From Ruminococcaceae bacterium UBA1375 (lineage in GTDB: Bacteria > Bacillota > Clostridia > Oscillospirales > Ruminococcaceae), in contig DBRF01000020.1 of assembly GCA_002305795.1 (NCBI GenBank), forward strand, positions 1 through 64,000: DNA of 64,000 nucleotides, given 5' to 3'. Within the stretch, counting starts at the first letter, position 1. Each line of letters opens with the position of its first letter. The translations under genes and the position numbers were made by a program. Positions 56,734 to 63,515 of the stretch are shown piece after piece. The notes under the pieces are model-generated. The model saw nothing but the letters and a program-made list of their open reading frames with translations. It was not told the origin of the DNA and searched no databases.

Positions 56734-56886
56734 ATGATGTCTAAAGTAATGCTTCCTCCTTTGGAAAGGGGGAAGGGGTATGAACTACGTTACCTGGTCG
56801 GATCTATTTGCATTTCTTATGTTTATAGCCACCGTAATTGGATTGTTCCATACTTGGACAAAAAAGAAGTAACCGCTCAAAATTAG
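56734..56886 (+). CDS. Leader ORF overlapping the toxin gene
   Basis: A 50-codon frame beginning MMSKVMLPPLERGKGYELRY, with AAGGGGGTGAG about ten bases upstream. It spans the whole toxin gene in another frame and ends 14 bases after it. By analogy with mok/hok its translation could open the hairpin that hides the toxin ribosome site. Whether the peptide itself matters is unknown; I infer a regulatory role only. Confidence 0.5.
   Translation: MMSKVMLPPLERGKGYELRYLVGSICISYVYSHRNWIVPYLDKKEVTAQN
56780..56872 (+). CDS. Type I toxin, putative holin-like (Hol-Tox) peptide
   Basis: A 30-residue peptide: NYVTWSDLFAFLMFIATVIG (2-21), then LFHTWTKKK. One hydrophobic helix with a basic end is the form of TxpA/BsrG/Hol-Tox membrane toxins, and the YVTWSDLF start is typical of the holin-like toxin family. 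The ribosome site AAGGGG lies in a tight hairpin, CTTCCTCCTTT with AAAGGGGGAAG (56751-56775). A strong promoter stands upstream and a convergent antisense RNA covers the 3' end. Confidence 0.8.
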   Translation: MNYVTWSDLFAFLMFIATVIGLFHTWTKKK

Positions 56887-56950
56887 GCCCCTTGAACGGT
56901 TACTTTTTATAAACCACATAGGGACTAACCGTTGTCGGTTTCGTCCTTCT
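56861..56950 (-). ncRNA. Antisense antitoxin RNA of the type I locus
   Basis: Predicted from a perfect minus-strand promoter (56957-56985) and the shared terminator. The RNA of about 90 bases starts near AGAAGGACGAAACC and has a short AACC/GGTT hairpin. Its 3' part is complementary to the toxin mRNA end, including the last toxin codons. The arrangement matches TxpA/RatA and BsrG/SR4, where the antisense RNA blocks or degrades the toxin message. Confidence 0.75.
56869..56908 (+). terminator. Bidirectional terminator of toxin and antitoxin RNAs
   Basis: AGTAACCG pairs with CGGTTACT. TTTTT follows on the plus strand and TCTTTTTT on the minus strand, so the toxin mRNA and the antisense RNA end at the same hairpin from opposite sides. 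Confidence 0.85.
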
Positions 56951-56956
56951 GTTTTT

Positions 56957-56985
56957 ATTATACTCATTTTTTGCCTTCGTGTCAA
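56957..56985 (-). promoter_or_regulatory. Consensus promoter of the antisense RNA
   Basis: On the minus strand TTGACA (56985-56980) and TATAAT (56962-56957), both perfect, with a 17-base spacer. Confidence 0.88.
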
Positions 56986-57034
56986 GATTCTACTCCAAAT
57001 TTACCGGCCGAGCACCGGTTTGCAGACAAAATTT

Positions 57035-58228
57035 TTAAGCGGCGTGCACATTCTTTTACGAACATACACGCCGCTTACTGCTGTTCACTCTTCATTGGTG
57101 ATACACACGCCTTTCTTACGACTTGACTTTTCCGCTTGGATCCGAATCTTTATCTTGATGGCATTCACTTTTGTGTTTGCCCAATCGTTTTTATTGGATC
57201 TTTCTTGCAGTTTTAGAAGTCTTACTTAAATTGTCGGGGAATTAGATCCTTTTTGGGACTCGGCCTTTCTTTGCCGTTACTCCAGTCTTTTTACTTCTTT
57301 ACTTTTTCCATCGGTACTAAGATGAAAATTTCACTTCAGTTTGGTACAATGCAAATGGTTTTGTTTTTTACCGATTGGATCTTGGTCGGAAAAATCCTTG
57401 TGGTACAAAACGTTTGCGCTTGGCCTGATACAAAATTTTTTGGAGGAATTCTGTTATTGGCTAAAGTTTTGTGTTCCTGTGTACTTACGGTGGTTTAGAC
57501 CATTTAAAACCCTGTTACCGCTTGCATCTGTCATCCCAGTATTTCCGCTTTCTGAATTTGCTTTTCGTTTGAAAAAGATTTTTTCCTTTCGTGCAGGATA
57601 CTTTTACTACACGCTTCTTTCCGGTGGGGAAAACAGGTTTCGTATTTCTCCTGTGAAAATTTCTTTGTTCGCTCGATAGCTTTTTCTGTTTGCGTTTTTC
57701 GGTTTGATTTTGCAACCAGTGTTTCCGGACTTCTTATTCCGGTACAGAATGACCATTTGAATTTTCAAATTGGGTTCTGTTTATTTTGTTTTTTTCGGAT
57801 TCATCCTTTTAGGCCTTGGATGAGGCGGCTGACTAGCGGGGCGGACTCACTCCTTTTTCTTTAAATTTTTTTGAGATAGAACCTCTTCATGGGACTCACA
57901 TCCTTACCATACCTGACGTTGAAAGGATTGCCTTTGCATTTCTTTCTGGCAGGAACCGGTGCCGGACTGCTTGCAATTTACATCTTACTTAGGCGGATGT
58001 TCGCTTTGGATCTTTGTTTACAACCGTTTCCCCTGGGCTGTAAACCTGTGATCCCTACTTTATGTTTTTGCTTACGATTTCCGGCCAGTCCTGCTTGAAC
58101 TCTTCGGCTCAACCATTGGACCGTACCTCCTGGATGTATTTCCGATAAAGAACTGATCCCGGATTTTTGGCTCTTCTGGGAGAAGATTTTTTCCTGTCCT
58201 CCTGGGGTCTGTCCCTGTCCTTTATCTT
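57035..58228 (-). ncRNA. Candidate large structured non-coding RNA, about 1.2 kb
   Basis: The minus strand has a perfect extended consensus promoter at 58263-58235, so a start near 58228 is expected. The transcript is rich in A and G and full of stop codons. Hairpins include a 10-bp stem GTTTACAGCC/GGTTGTAAAC (58045-58016), TTCATCC-type TCATCC/GGATGA (57823-57801), ATTTGAA/TTCAAAT (57770-57755) and CCGGA/TCCGG (57742-57725). It ends with a perfect 10-bp stem AAGCGGCGTG/CACGCCGCTT (57076-57037) followed by AAAAATTTT. The longest minus-strand frame is a 66-codon lysine-rich one with no ribosome site. It does not look like RNase P, tmRNA, 6S or a group II intron. Known large RNAs (OLE, GOLLD, ROOL) are candidates by size class only. 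Confidence 0.65.
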
Positions 58229-58234
58229 GTCTAT

Positions 58235-58263
58235 ATTATAGCATCGGATTTGGTGAATGTCAA
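58235..58263 (-). promoter_or_regulatory. Consensus promoter of the large RNA
   Basis: On the minus strand TTGACA (58263-58258) and TATAAT (58240-58235), both perfect, spacer 17, with TGC before the -10. Confidence 0.9.
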
Positions 58264-58413
58264 TAGTTTTTCAAAGGAAAATACGGATTTTATAGAAAAA
58301 TAATACACAAAGTTGTACGTTAAACTTTGTAAAATAATCCTCTTTACTCTTGATCGAAAATGGTGTATACTATAAATGTTGAGTGCAATTTTTCTACGAA
58401 GGGAGACCCTGCC

Positions 58414-58716
58414 ATGGCCCCGGAATACGATCCGGAAAACCTGTACACCCTCACCGATGAAACCGGCAAGGAGCAGACCTTTGAGCTGTTGGATGTGATG
58501 GATGTGCAGGGAAGGCGCTACTTTGCCTTGACCCCCTTTTATCCCGACGCCCAGGTGCGGCTGGAACAGCCGGAAGACCTGCTGATTATGGGCATGGTGG
58601 TGGAAGACGGGGTGGAGATGATGGCAAGCCTGGACAGCGAAGAGGAGTACCAGGAGATCTACGAACTGTTTCTGGCCCGGTTCCAGCAGCTTTGGGAGCA
58701 GGAAAACCCCGGCTGA
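58414..58716 (+). CDS. DUF1292 family protein
   Basis: 100 acidic residues: LYTLTDETGKEQTFELLDVM near 9-28, GRRYFALTPFY near 32, a LLIMGMVVEDGVE near 56 and the end LDSEEEYQEIYELFLARFQQ. This fits DUF1292, small cytosolic proteins common in Firmicutes; the function is unknown. AAGGGAG precedes ATG 58414. The promoter is uncertain; TATACT occurs at 58366-58371 with only a weak -35. Confidence 0.88.
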   Translation: MAPEYDPENLYTLTDETGKEQTFELLDVMDVQGRRYFALTPFYPDAQVRLEQPEDLLIMGMVVEDGVEMMASLDSEEEYQEIYELFLARFQQLWEQENPG

Positions 58717-58759
58717 CCCCGCCCGGCAAATTCTCGCCGGAAGCGACTAAACTTTCCCA

Positions 58760-58788
58760 TTGAAATTTCAGCGGGAACGTGATATACT
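58760..58788 (+). promoter_or_regulatory. Promoter of the small structured RNA/leader
   Basis: TTGAAA at 58760-58765 and TATACT at 58783-58788 with a 17-base spacer. Confidence 0.65.
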
Positions 58789-58795
58789 AAATAGC

Positions 58796-58959
58796 GATGA
58801 AGGGTTCTGCCTTGATTTGTTAGTGCAGCTTATATTAATCCAACACTTGATAAATCGGAGACTGTTCTCTGCTTGCCGGACTGCAGACCTCCCCGCAAGG
58901 GACGAAGGGAGCAACGAAGGCACAGGAGGTCATCCACCCTGCTGTAAAGCGGGTTTTTA
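58796..58959 (+). ncRNA. Candidate structured RNA or attenuator of about 165 bases
   Basis: It runs from the promoter above to a terminator CCC-GCT/AGC-GGG with TTTTT at 58937-58958. Two folds compete: GACCTCC (58886-58892) with GGAGGTC (58925-58931), or long-range TGCCTT (58808-58813) with AAGGCA (58917-58922) and AGGGT (58801-58805) with ACCCT (58936-58940). The last pairing would break the terminator stem. It may be an attenuating leader of the zinc-ribbon gene downstream, or an independent RNA; a 6S-like rod is possible but unproven. Confidence 0.5.
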
Positions 58960-59014
58960 TCACTGCACGACGGCAAGGCGGACTTTTTTTGTCTTGGTGA
59001 GAAAGGGAAAACAA

Positions 59015-59287
59015 GTGAAAAACGCAATCAAATATATTTATCCGGCCAGCCCGTTTTATGTGCATTTCAAAAAGCACGTTTGCCCGCAATGTGGGACAAA
59101 AGCAAAGCTCAGCTGGACCAGCAAGCTGGTAAAATCCAACTCTTCCGAAGCAAGGGATTACAATTTTTCCAACGGAGACACGTTTTTTGCAGGCAACGTG
59201 GAGTTTCGGACCCGGTGCTTTTATTGACCCAAATGTCAAAAGAAGATTTCGTTTTCGGACATGAAGAGAGCAGAAAAGAGAAAGTAA
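59015..59287 (+). pseudogene. Small two-knuckle zinc-ribbon protein interrupted by an in-frame TGA
   Basis: GTG 59015 has AAAGGG upstream. The first 70 residues include the knuckle HVCPQCGTKAKLSW near 21-34 and EARDYNFSNGDTFFAG near 46-61, ending RTRCFY. Then TGA (59225-59227) and, in the same frame, PKCQKKISFSDMKRAEKRK and TAA. The TGA takes the place of the first Cys of the second CxxC knuckle. The simplest reading is a Cys codon (TGC or TGT) mutated to TGA, giving a pseudogene or a shortened protein. Recoding by readthrough or selenocysteine is possible but not shown. Confidence 0.7.
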
Positions 59288-59403
59288 TGGATTACCGGGG
59301 AAGTTTCAGCGGCAGTCCCCCGCCCTCAAAGTACAAAAACCGCCGATCTATGCCGTGGAAAGCCGGAAAAACAGAAGATTTCGGCGTTTTTCCAAAAAAG
59401 GGC

Positions 59404-59432
59404 TTGACAAAACAAAATTCCTACGGTATAAT
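59404..59432 (+). promoter_or_regulatory. Consensus promoter of tRNA-Ala
   Basis: TTGACA at 59404-59409 and TATAAT at 59427-59432, both perfect, spacer 17. Between 59288 and 59403 I see no gene. Confidence 0.9.
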
Positions 59433-59490
59433 AGCCTACGTTGCTTGAGATGCTAAGTCTGAAGCGGCAGAAAAACTCAAAAGAACACAT

Positions 59491-59566
<76 letters not shown>

Positions 59567-59575
59567 TGATGCAGA

Positions 59576-59617
59576 TCCGGACTTAGTCATTTATGGCGGG
59601 CCCGGATTTGTTTTTAT
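59576..59617 (+). terminator. Terminator of tRNA-Ala
   Basis: AGATCCGG and CCGGATTT can pair across a loop of about 20 bases, followed by GTTTTT. Confidence 0.7.
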
Positions 59618-59653
59618 CTCCAAATAATCTCCTTGCGTAGAAAGGAAAGGCCT

Positions 59654-60184
59654 ATGAAAAAATTGGCAGCATTGCTCTGCACCCTTCTGCTGGGGCTGGG
59701 ACTGTTCACCGGCTGTTCCCTGCTGGACCCCGGCACCACCAGCGACGAAATGGTGTCCATCTCCATTGAAGCGGAGCCGGCTTCCATCGCCAACCTGAAG
59801 CCGGAGCTGGATGAGCTGGCCCACCAGTACGACCCTGACGGCTACATGGTGGGGGCGGTGGTGACCTACCAGGGCAACGAGGCGGTGGACAGCCGCACCG
59901 GTACCATCAACTTCACCTACTTTTCCCAGGGAGAAGAAACCCAGACCGCCACAGTGCTGAGCTACGATATGGCGTCCCGCCAGGTGACGGAAATTTCCTA
60001 TAAGGACCGCAGCCATGTGGACGTGAGCCAGGAGGCCATCAACGAGCAGTGCATCGCCGTGAGCTTCGACAGCCTGTTTACCATGCTGGAAAACGATTCC
60101 TCCTTCGGCGGCAAGCTGGACGGGGCCAACATCACCTTGACCATCACCTTCGACCACGAGGCCATCACCCCCAGCTTGATCTAA
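59654..60184 (+). CDS. Lipoprotein of unknown function
   Basis: 176 residues with a lipoprotein signal peptide and lipobox LFTGC (Cys near 21). The mature part is acidic and contains two similar alpha/beta stretches, for example EPASIANLKPELDELAHQYD near 41-60 and VTEISYKDRSHVDVSQEAIN near 117-136. I do not recognise a named domain. GGAAAGG precedes ATG 59654. The panB promoter follows at 60196, so it is probably a single-gene unit read from the tRNA side or from an unseen promoter. Confidence 0.75.
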   Translation: MKKLAALLCTLLLGLGLFTGCSLLDPGTTSDEMVSISIEAEPASIANLKPELDELAHQYDPDGYMVGAVVTYQGNEAVDSRTGTINFTYFSQGEETQTATVLSYDMASRQVTEISYKDRSHVDVSQEAINEQCIAVSFDSLFTMLENDSSFGGKLDGANITLTITFDHEAITPSLI

Positions 60185-60195
60185 GGGTTTTTCCC

Positions 60196-60224
60196 TTTAC
60201 ATTTCCACATCAGATGATTATAAT
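60196..60224 (+). promoter_or_regulatory. Promoter of the panBCD operon
   Basis: TTTACA at 60196-60201 and TATAAT at 60219-60224 with a 17-base spacer. Confidence 0.75.
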
Positions 60225-60325
60225 GGAAGAAAAAGCGGTTCGGAACTTCCCGGTGAACAAAGCGCCCCGGAGGACGGACCGCCCTTTTGCAACGGATACG
60301 GAAACAAAAAGGAGAGCGATCTGCT

Positions 60326-61153
60326 ATGAAACAAACTGCGGTCACCTTTCTGGACCACAAACAAAAGGGAGAAAAAATCTCCATGCTCACCGCCTACGAC
60401 TACTCCACCGCCAAGCTGGTGGACCAGGCCGGCATCGACGGAATTTTGGTGGGGGACAGTTTAGGCAATGTGATGCTGGGGTATGAGGATACCCTGTCGG
60501 TGACGGTGGAGGACATGATCCACCACGGGGCCGCCGTGGCCAGAGGGGTGAAAAACGCCCTGGTGGTGATTGATATGCCCTTTCTGTCCTACCAGACCTC
60601 GGTGTACGACGCAGTGAAAAACGCCGGGCGGCTGGTGAAGGAAGGCCATGCCGGGGCGGTGAAGCTGGAAGGCGGGAAGGAGTTTGCCCCCCAGATCCGG
60701 GCCATTACCGCCGCTTCCATTCCGGTGATGGGACATCTGGGGCTGACCCCCCAGTCCATCCACACATTAGGGGGATACCGGGTTCAGGGCAAGACCGAAG
60801 CCGCTGCCCAGAAGCTGCTGGAAGACGCCCTGGCGGTGGAGGAGGCAGGGGCCTTTGCCCTGACCCTGGAGTGCGTCCCCGCCAAACTGGCGGAATTGAT
60901 CACTAGCAAGCTGAGCATCCCCACCATCGGTATCGGCGCCGGGGCAGGGTGCGACGGACAGGTTTTGGTGTACCAGGATATGCTGGGGATGTTCAACGAC
61001 TACACCCCCAAATTCGTCAAGCGGTTTGCCGAAGTGGGGGAAGTGATGAAAAACGCCTTTGCCGAGTACAACCGCCAGGTAAAGGAAGGCAGCTATCCCG
61101 ATGAGGCCCACAGCTTCGGCATGGACGAAGATGTGCTGAAAAAGCTGTACTAA
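60326..61153 (+). CDS. panB: 3-methyl-2-oxobutanoate hydroxymethyltransferase
   Basis: PanB adds a hydroxymethyl group from methylene-tetrahydrofolate to ketoisovalerate, giving ketopantoate. 275 residues. Motifs are MLTAYDYSTAKLVDQAGID near 20-38, LVGDSLGNVMLGY near 42-54, AVKLEGG near 111, MGHLGLTPQS near 133-142 and PTIGIGAGAGCDGQVLVYQD near 199-218. AAGGAGAG precedes ATG 60326. Ketoisovalerate comes from the ilv pathway, whose genes ilvBNC are also in this window. A panE is not seen here; IlvC can reduce ketopantoate in some bacteria. Confidence 0.96.
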   Translation: MKQTAVTFLDHKQKGEKISMLTAYDYSTAKLVDQAGIDGILVGDSLGNVMLGYEDTLSVTVEDMIHHGAAVARGVKNALVVIDMPFLSYQTSVYDAVKNAGRLVKEGHAGAVKLEGGKEFAPQIRAITAASIPVMGHLGLTPQSIHTLGGYRVQGKTEAAAQKLLEDALAVEEAGAFALTLECVPAKLAELITSKLSIPTIGIGAGAGCDGQVLVYQDMLGMFNDYTPKFVKRFAEVGEVMKNAFAEYNRQVKEGSYPDEAHSFGMDEDVLKKLY

Positions 61154-61208
61154 TTGTAGAATAAAGTATTGTTATTACGAATCGTAGCAAATGGAAGGGG
61201 AGTTTTCC

Positions 61209-62072
61209 ATGGAAATCGTGGTTGCAAATACCAAGGAAGCGTTAAAGCAGGAAATCGACGGCTGGAGAAACGCCGGGGAAGTCATCGGTCTGGTGCCAAC
61301 TATGGGGTATCTTCATGAGGGGCACGCCAGCTTAATCCGCCGTGCCCGGCAGGAGTGCGACCGGGTGGTGGTCAGCGTCTTTGTCAACCCAACCCAGTTT
61401 GCGCCGGGGGAAGACCTGGAAGCCTACCCCCGGGACTTTGAACGGGACCGGCAGCTCTGCCGCCAGATGGGGGTGGATTTGATTTTCCATCCCACCCCGG
61501 AGGTGATGTACCCCCAGGGCTTCGGTACCACCATTGCCATGGACAAATCCATGACCGGGGTGCTCTGCGGCAAGACCCGCCCCACCCACTTTCAGGGGGT
61601 CTGCACCGTAGTGTGCAAGCTCTTCGGCCTGACCCACGCCGACCGGGCCTACTTCGGCCAGAAGGACGCCCAGCAGCTGGCCATTGTCCGGAAGATGAAC
61701 CGGGACTTGGATTTGGGGGTCACCATTGTGGGCTGTCCCATTGTCCGGGAAGTGGACGGGCTGGCCAAAAGCTCCCGGAACGTCTATCTCAGCCCGGAAG
61801 AGCGGCAAGCGGCTTTGGTGCTGAGCCAGGCGGTGAAACTGGGACAGGAGAAGGTGGCCCAGGGGGAGACCGACGCCGACGCCATTGTGGCGGCCATGAA
61901 GGAACATATCCAGGAAGAGCCCCTGGCAAAAATCGACTATGTGGAAGCGGTGGATGACATCGACCTGCGTCCCGCCCACACCGTGGTTCCCGGCACCCTG
62001 TTTGCCATGGCAGTGTACATCGGAAAAACCAGGCTCATCGACAACTTCATTACGGAGGGGGACCGGCAGTGA
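61209..62072 (+). CDS. panC: Pantoate-beta-alanine ligase
   Basis: PanC joins pantoate and beta-alanine with ATP to form pantothenate. 287 residues of the nucleotidyltransferase fold: LVPTMGYLHEGHASLIRRAR near 27-46 with the HxGH motif, VVSVFVNPTQFAPGEDLEAY near 55-74, a FQGVCTVVCKLF near 130 and REVDGLAKSSRNVYLS near 181-196 (KMSKS-like). ATG 61209 has AAGGGGAG upstream. Its TGA overlaps the GTG start of panD. Confidence 0.96.
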   Translation: MEIVVANTKEALKQEIDGWRNAGEVIGLVPTMGYLHEGHASLIRRARQECDRVVVSVFVNPTQFAPGEDLEAYPRDFERDRQLCRQMGVDLIFHPTPEVMYPQGFGTTIAMDKSMTGVLCGKTRPTHFQGVCTVVCKLFGLTHADRAYFGQKDAQQLAIVRKMNRDLDLGVTIVGCPIVREVDGLAKSSRNVYLSPEERQAALVLSQAVKLGQEKVAQGETDADAIVAAMKEHIQEEPLAKIDYVEAVDDIDLRPAHTVVPGTLFAMAVYIGKTRLIDNFITEGDRQ

Positions 62073-62458
62073 AAATTACCATGCTTCAAGGAAAAATCCA
62101 CCGGGCTACCGTGACCCAGGCGGAGAAGGACTACATCGGCAGCATCACCGTGGACGCCGACCTGATGGAAGCGGCGGGGATGCAGGAATACCAGCAGGTG
62201 CAGGTGGCCAACATCGACAACGGCGCCCGGCTGATTACCTATTTGATTGCCGGAAAACCCGGCAGCGGGGTGATCTGCTTAAATGGGGCGGCGGCTCACT
62301 GTGCCAAAGCCGGGGATAAGGTGATCCTCATGAGTTACATCGACATGAAGCCGGAGCAGGCCAAGACCTACCGGCCCAAGGTGGTGTTTGTGGACGATCA
62401 AAATCGGATTACCCGGATTGCCCGGTACGAGAAGCAGGGCGAACTGTTTGAGCCGTAA
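62069..62458 (+). CDS. panD: Aspartate 1-decarboxylase
   Basis: PanD makes beta-alanine from aspartate. It is a 129-residue proenzyme that cleaves itself at Gly-Ser in YIGSITVDADLMEAAGM near 22-38; the Ser becomes the pyruvoyl group. Later motifs are RLITYLIAGKPGSGVICLNG near 54-73, AAAHCAKAGDKVILMSYI and PKVVFVD. The GTG start overlaps the panC stop (GTGA), giving a complete, coupled panBCD operon. Confidence 0.96.
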   Translation: MKITMLQGKIHRATVTQAEKDYIGSITVDADLMEAAGMQEYQQVQVANIDNGARLITYLIAGKPGSGVICLNGAAAHCAKAGDKVILMSYIDMKPEQAKTYRPKVVFVDDQNRITRIARYEKQGELFEP

Positions 62459-62504
62459 ACCAAGCGGCAGGATGTGAAAAAGGACGCAGCCAGGAGTTTT
62501 AGTC

Positions 62505-63515
62505 ATGGACATTTGGATGATACTGCTGATTGTGGCTGCCGGTGTGGCAGCCCTTTTTTTGTTGGGAATTGGAATTACCTTTGTTGTGGGGATGTTTTTC
62601 GTCCGGCTGGCAGTGGGGCGGAAAAAGGCCTGGGACAACTCCCTCATTCCCAGAGCGGAGCGGGAGCAGCCGAAAAAATATCCCCAGCGGCAGAAGATCA
62701 TAGATCAAAATGAAGTCCGGATCCGGGCGGAGAACCGCCAGCTGCTGGCCAAAGCCCAAGAGGAGGACTGGCAGGTCAACGCCGAGGACGGGGTTTCCTT
62801 GGTGGCTAAGGCCTACCGGCAGGACGGCCGCCGGTGGGTGATTTTGGTGCACGGGTATATGTGCACTTGGCGGGACATGATGGACTATTCCGGGATGTAC
62901 TTAAAGGAAGGGTTTTCCCTGCTGGTGCCGGACCAGCGTGCCCACGGCAGAAGCGGGGGCAAGTACACCGGCATGGGCTGGCTGGAGCGCCGGGATATGG
63001 TGTGCTGGATTCGGGAAATTTTACAGCAGAACCCTCAAGCGGAGATCGTCCTCCATGGGGTGTCTATGGGAGCGGCCACGGTGATGATGACTGCCGGGGA
63101 GGCGCTGCCGGACAACGTCAAGGCGGTGGTGGAGGACTGCGGCTATGCCTCGGTGGAGCGGATTTTCCGGGACGAGCTGAAAACCATCTTCCGCCTGCCC
63201 GCCTTCCCGCTGCTGCACCAGGCCAGCTGGGTAGCCAAGCTGGTGGCGGGATACGATTTCCGGGAAGCATCCAGCGTGGAGCAGCTGAAAAAGACCAAGC
63301 TGCCGGTGCTGTTCATCCACGGCAGCATGGACGCCTTTGTGCAGCCCTACATGCAGGACTTGTGTTTTGCAGCGGCGGCCGGGGAGAAGGAGTATCTGCG
63401 GGTGGAGGACGCCAGCCACACTCAGGCCTATGCACGGCAGCCGGAGGAGTACCGGGAGAAGGTGCTGGGGTTTGTGGAGAAGTATTTGACGCCGGAGAAA
63501 GTAGCGGTGACTTAA
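62505..63515 (+). CDS. Membrane-anchored alpha/beta hydrolase
   Basis: 336 residues. One membrane helix (about 5-35) is followed by an alpha/beta hydrolase domain: VILVHGYMCTWRDMMDYSGM near 107-126, the nucleophile elbow VLHGVSMGAATVM near 185-197, catalytic Asp in FIHGSMDAFV near 268 and His in DASHTQAYA near 304. The family (often annotated as BAAT- or S9-like hydrolases) acts on esters or peptides; the true substrate is unknown. AGGAG lies nine bases before the ATG. The TAA stop forms the edge of the repeat that follows. Confidence 0.88.
   Translation: MDIWMILLIVAAGVAALFLLGIGITFVVGMFFVRLAVGRKKAWDNSLIPRAEREQPKKYPQRQKIIDQNEVRIRAENRQLLAKAQEEDWQVNAEDGVSLVAKAYRQDGRRWVILVHGYMCTWRDMMDYSGMYLKEGFSLLVPDQRAHGRSGGKYTGMGWLERRDMVCWIREILQQNPQAEIVLHGVSMGAATVMMTAGEALPDNVKAVVEDCGYASVERIFRDELKTIFRLPAFPLLHQASWVAKLVAGYDFREASSVEQLKKTKLPVLFIHGSMDAFVQPYMQDLCFAAAAGEKEYLRVEDASHTQAYARQPEEYREKVLGFVEKYLTPEKVAVT

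Noticed and set aside
56932..57679. Several plus-strand frames of 60-110 codons in the AT-rich region
   Set aside because: They are made of Phe, Leu and Ser from T-rich sequence, lack ribosome sites and lie antisense to a unit with a perfect promoter.
57515..57715. 66-codon lysine/arginine-rich frame on the minus strand inside the large RNA
   Set aside because: The composition simply reflects A- and G-rich RNA; no ribosome site and no recognisable fold.
57035..58228. Group II intron as an explanation for the 1.2-kb RNA
   Set aside because: No GUGYG 5' end, no domain V-like hairpin and no maturase frame.
58880..58932. SRP RNA because of GACGAAGGGAGCAACGAAGG
   Set aside because: The GGAA tetraloop and the paired helix 8 motif of SRP RNA are not present.
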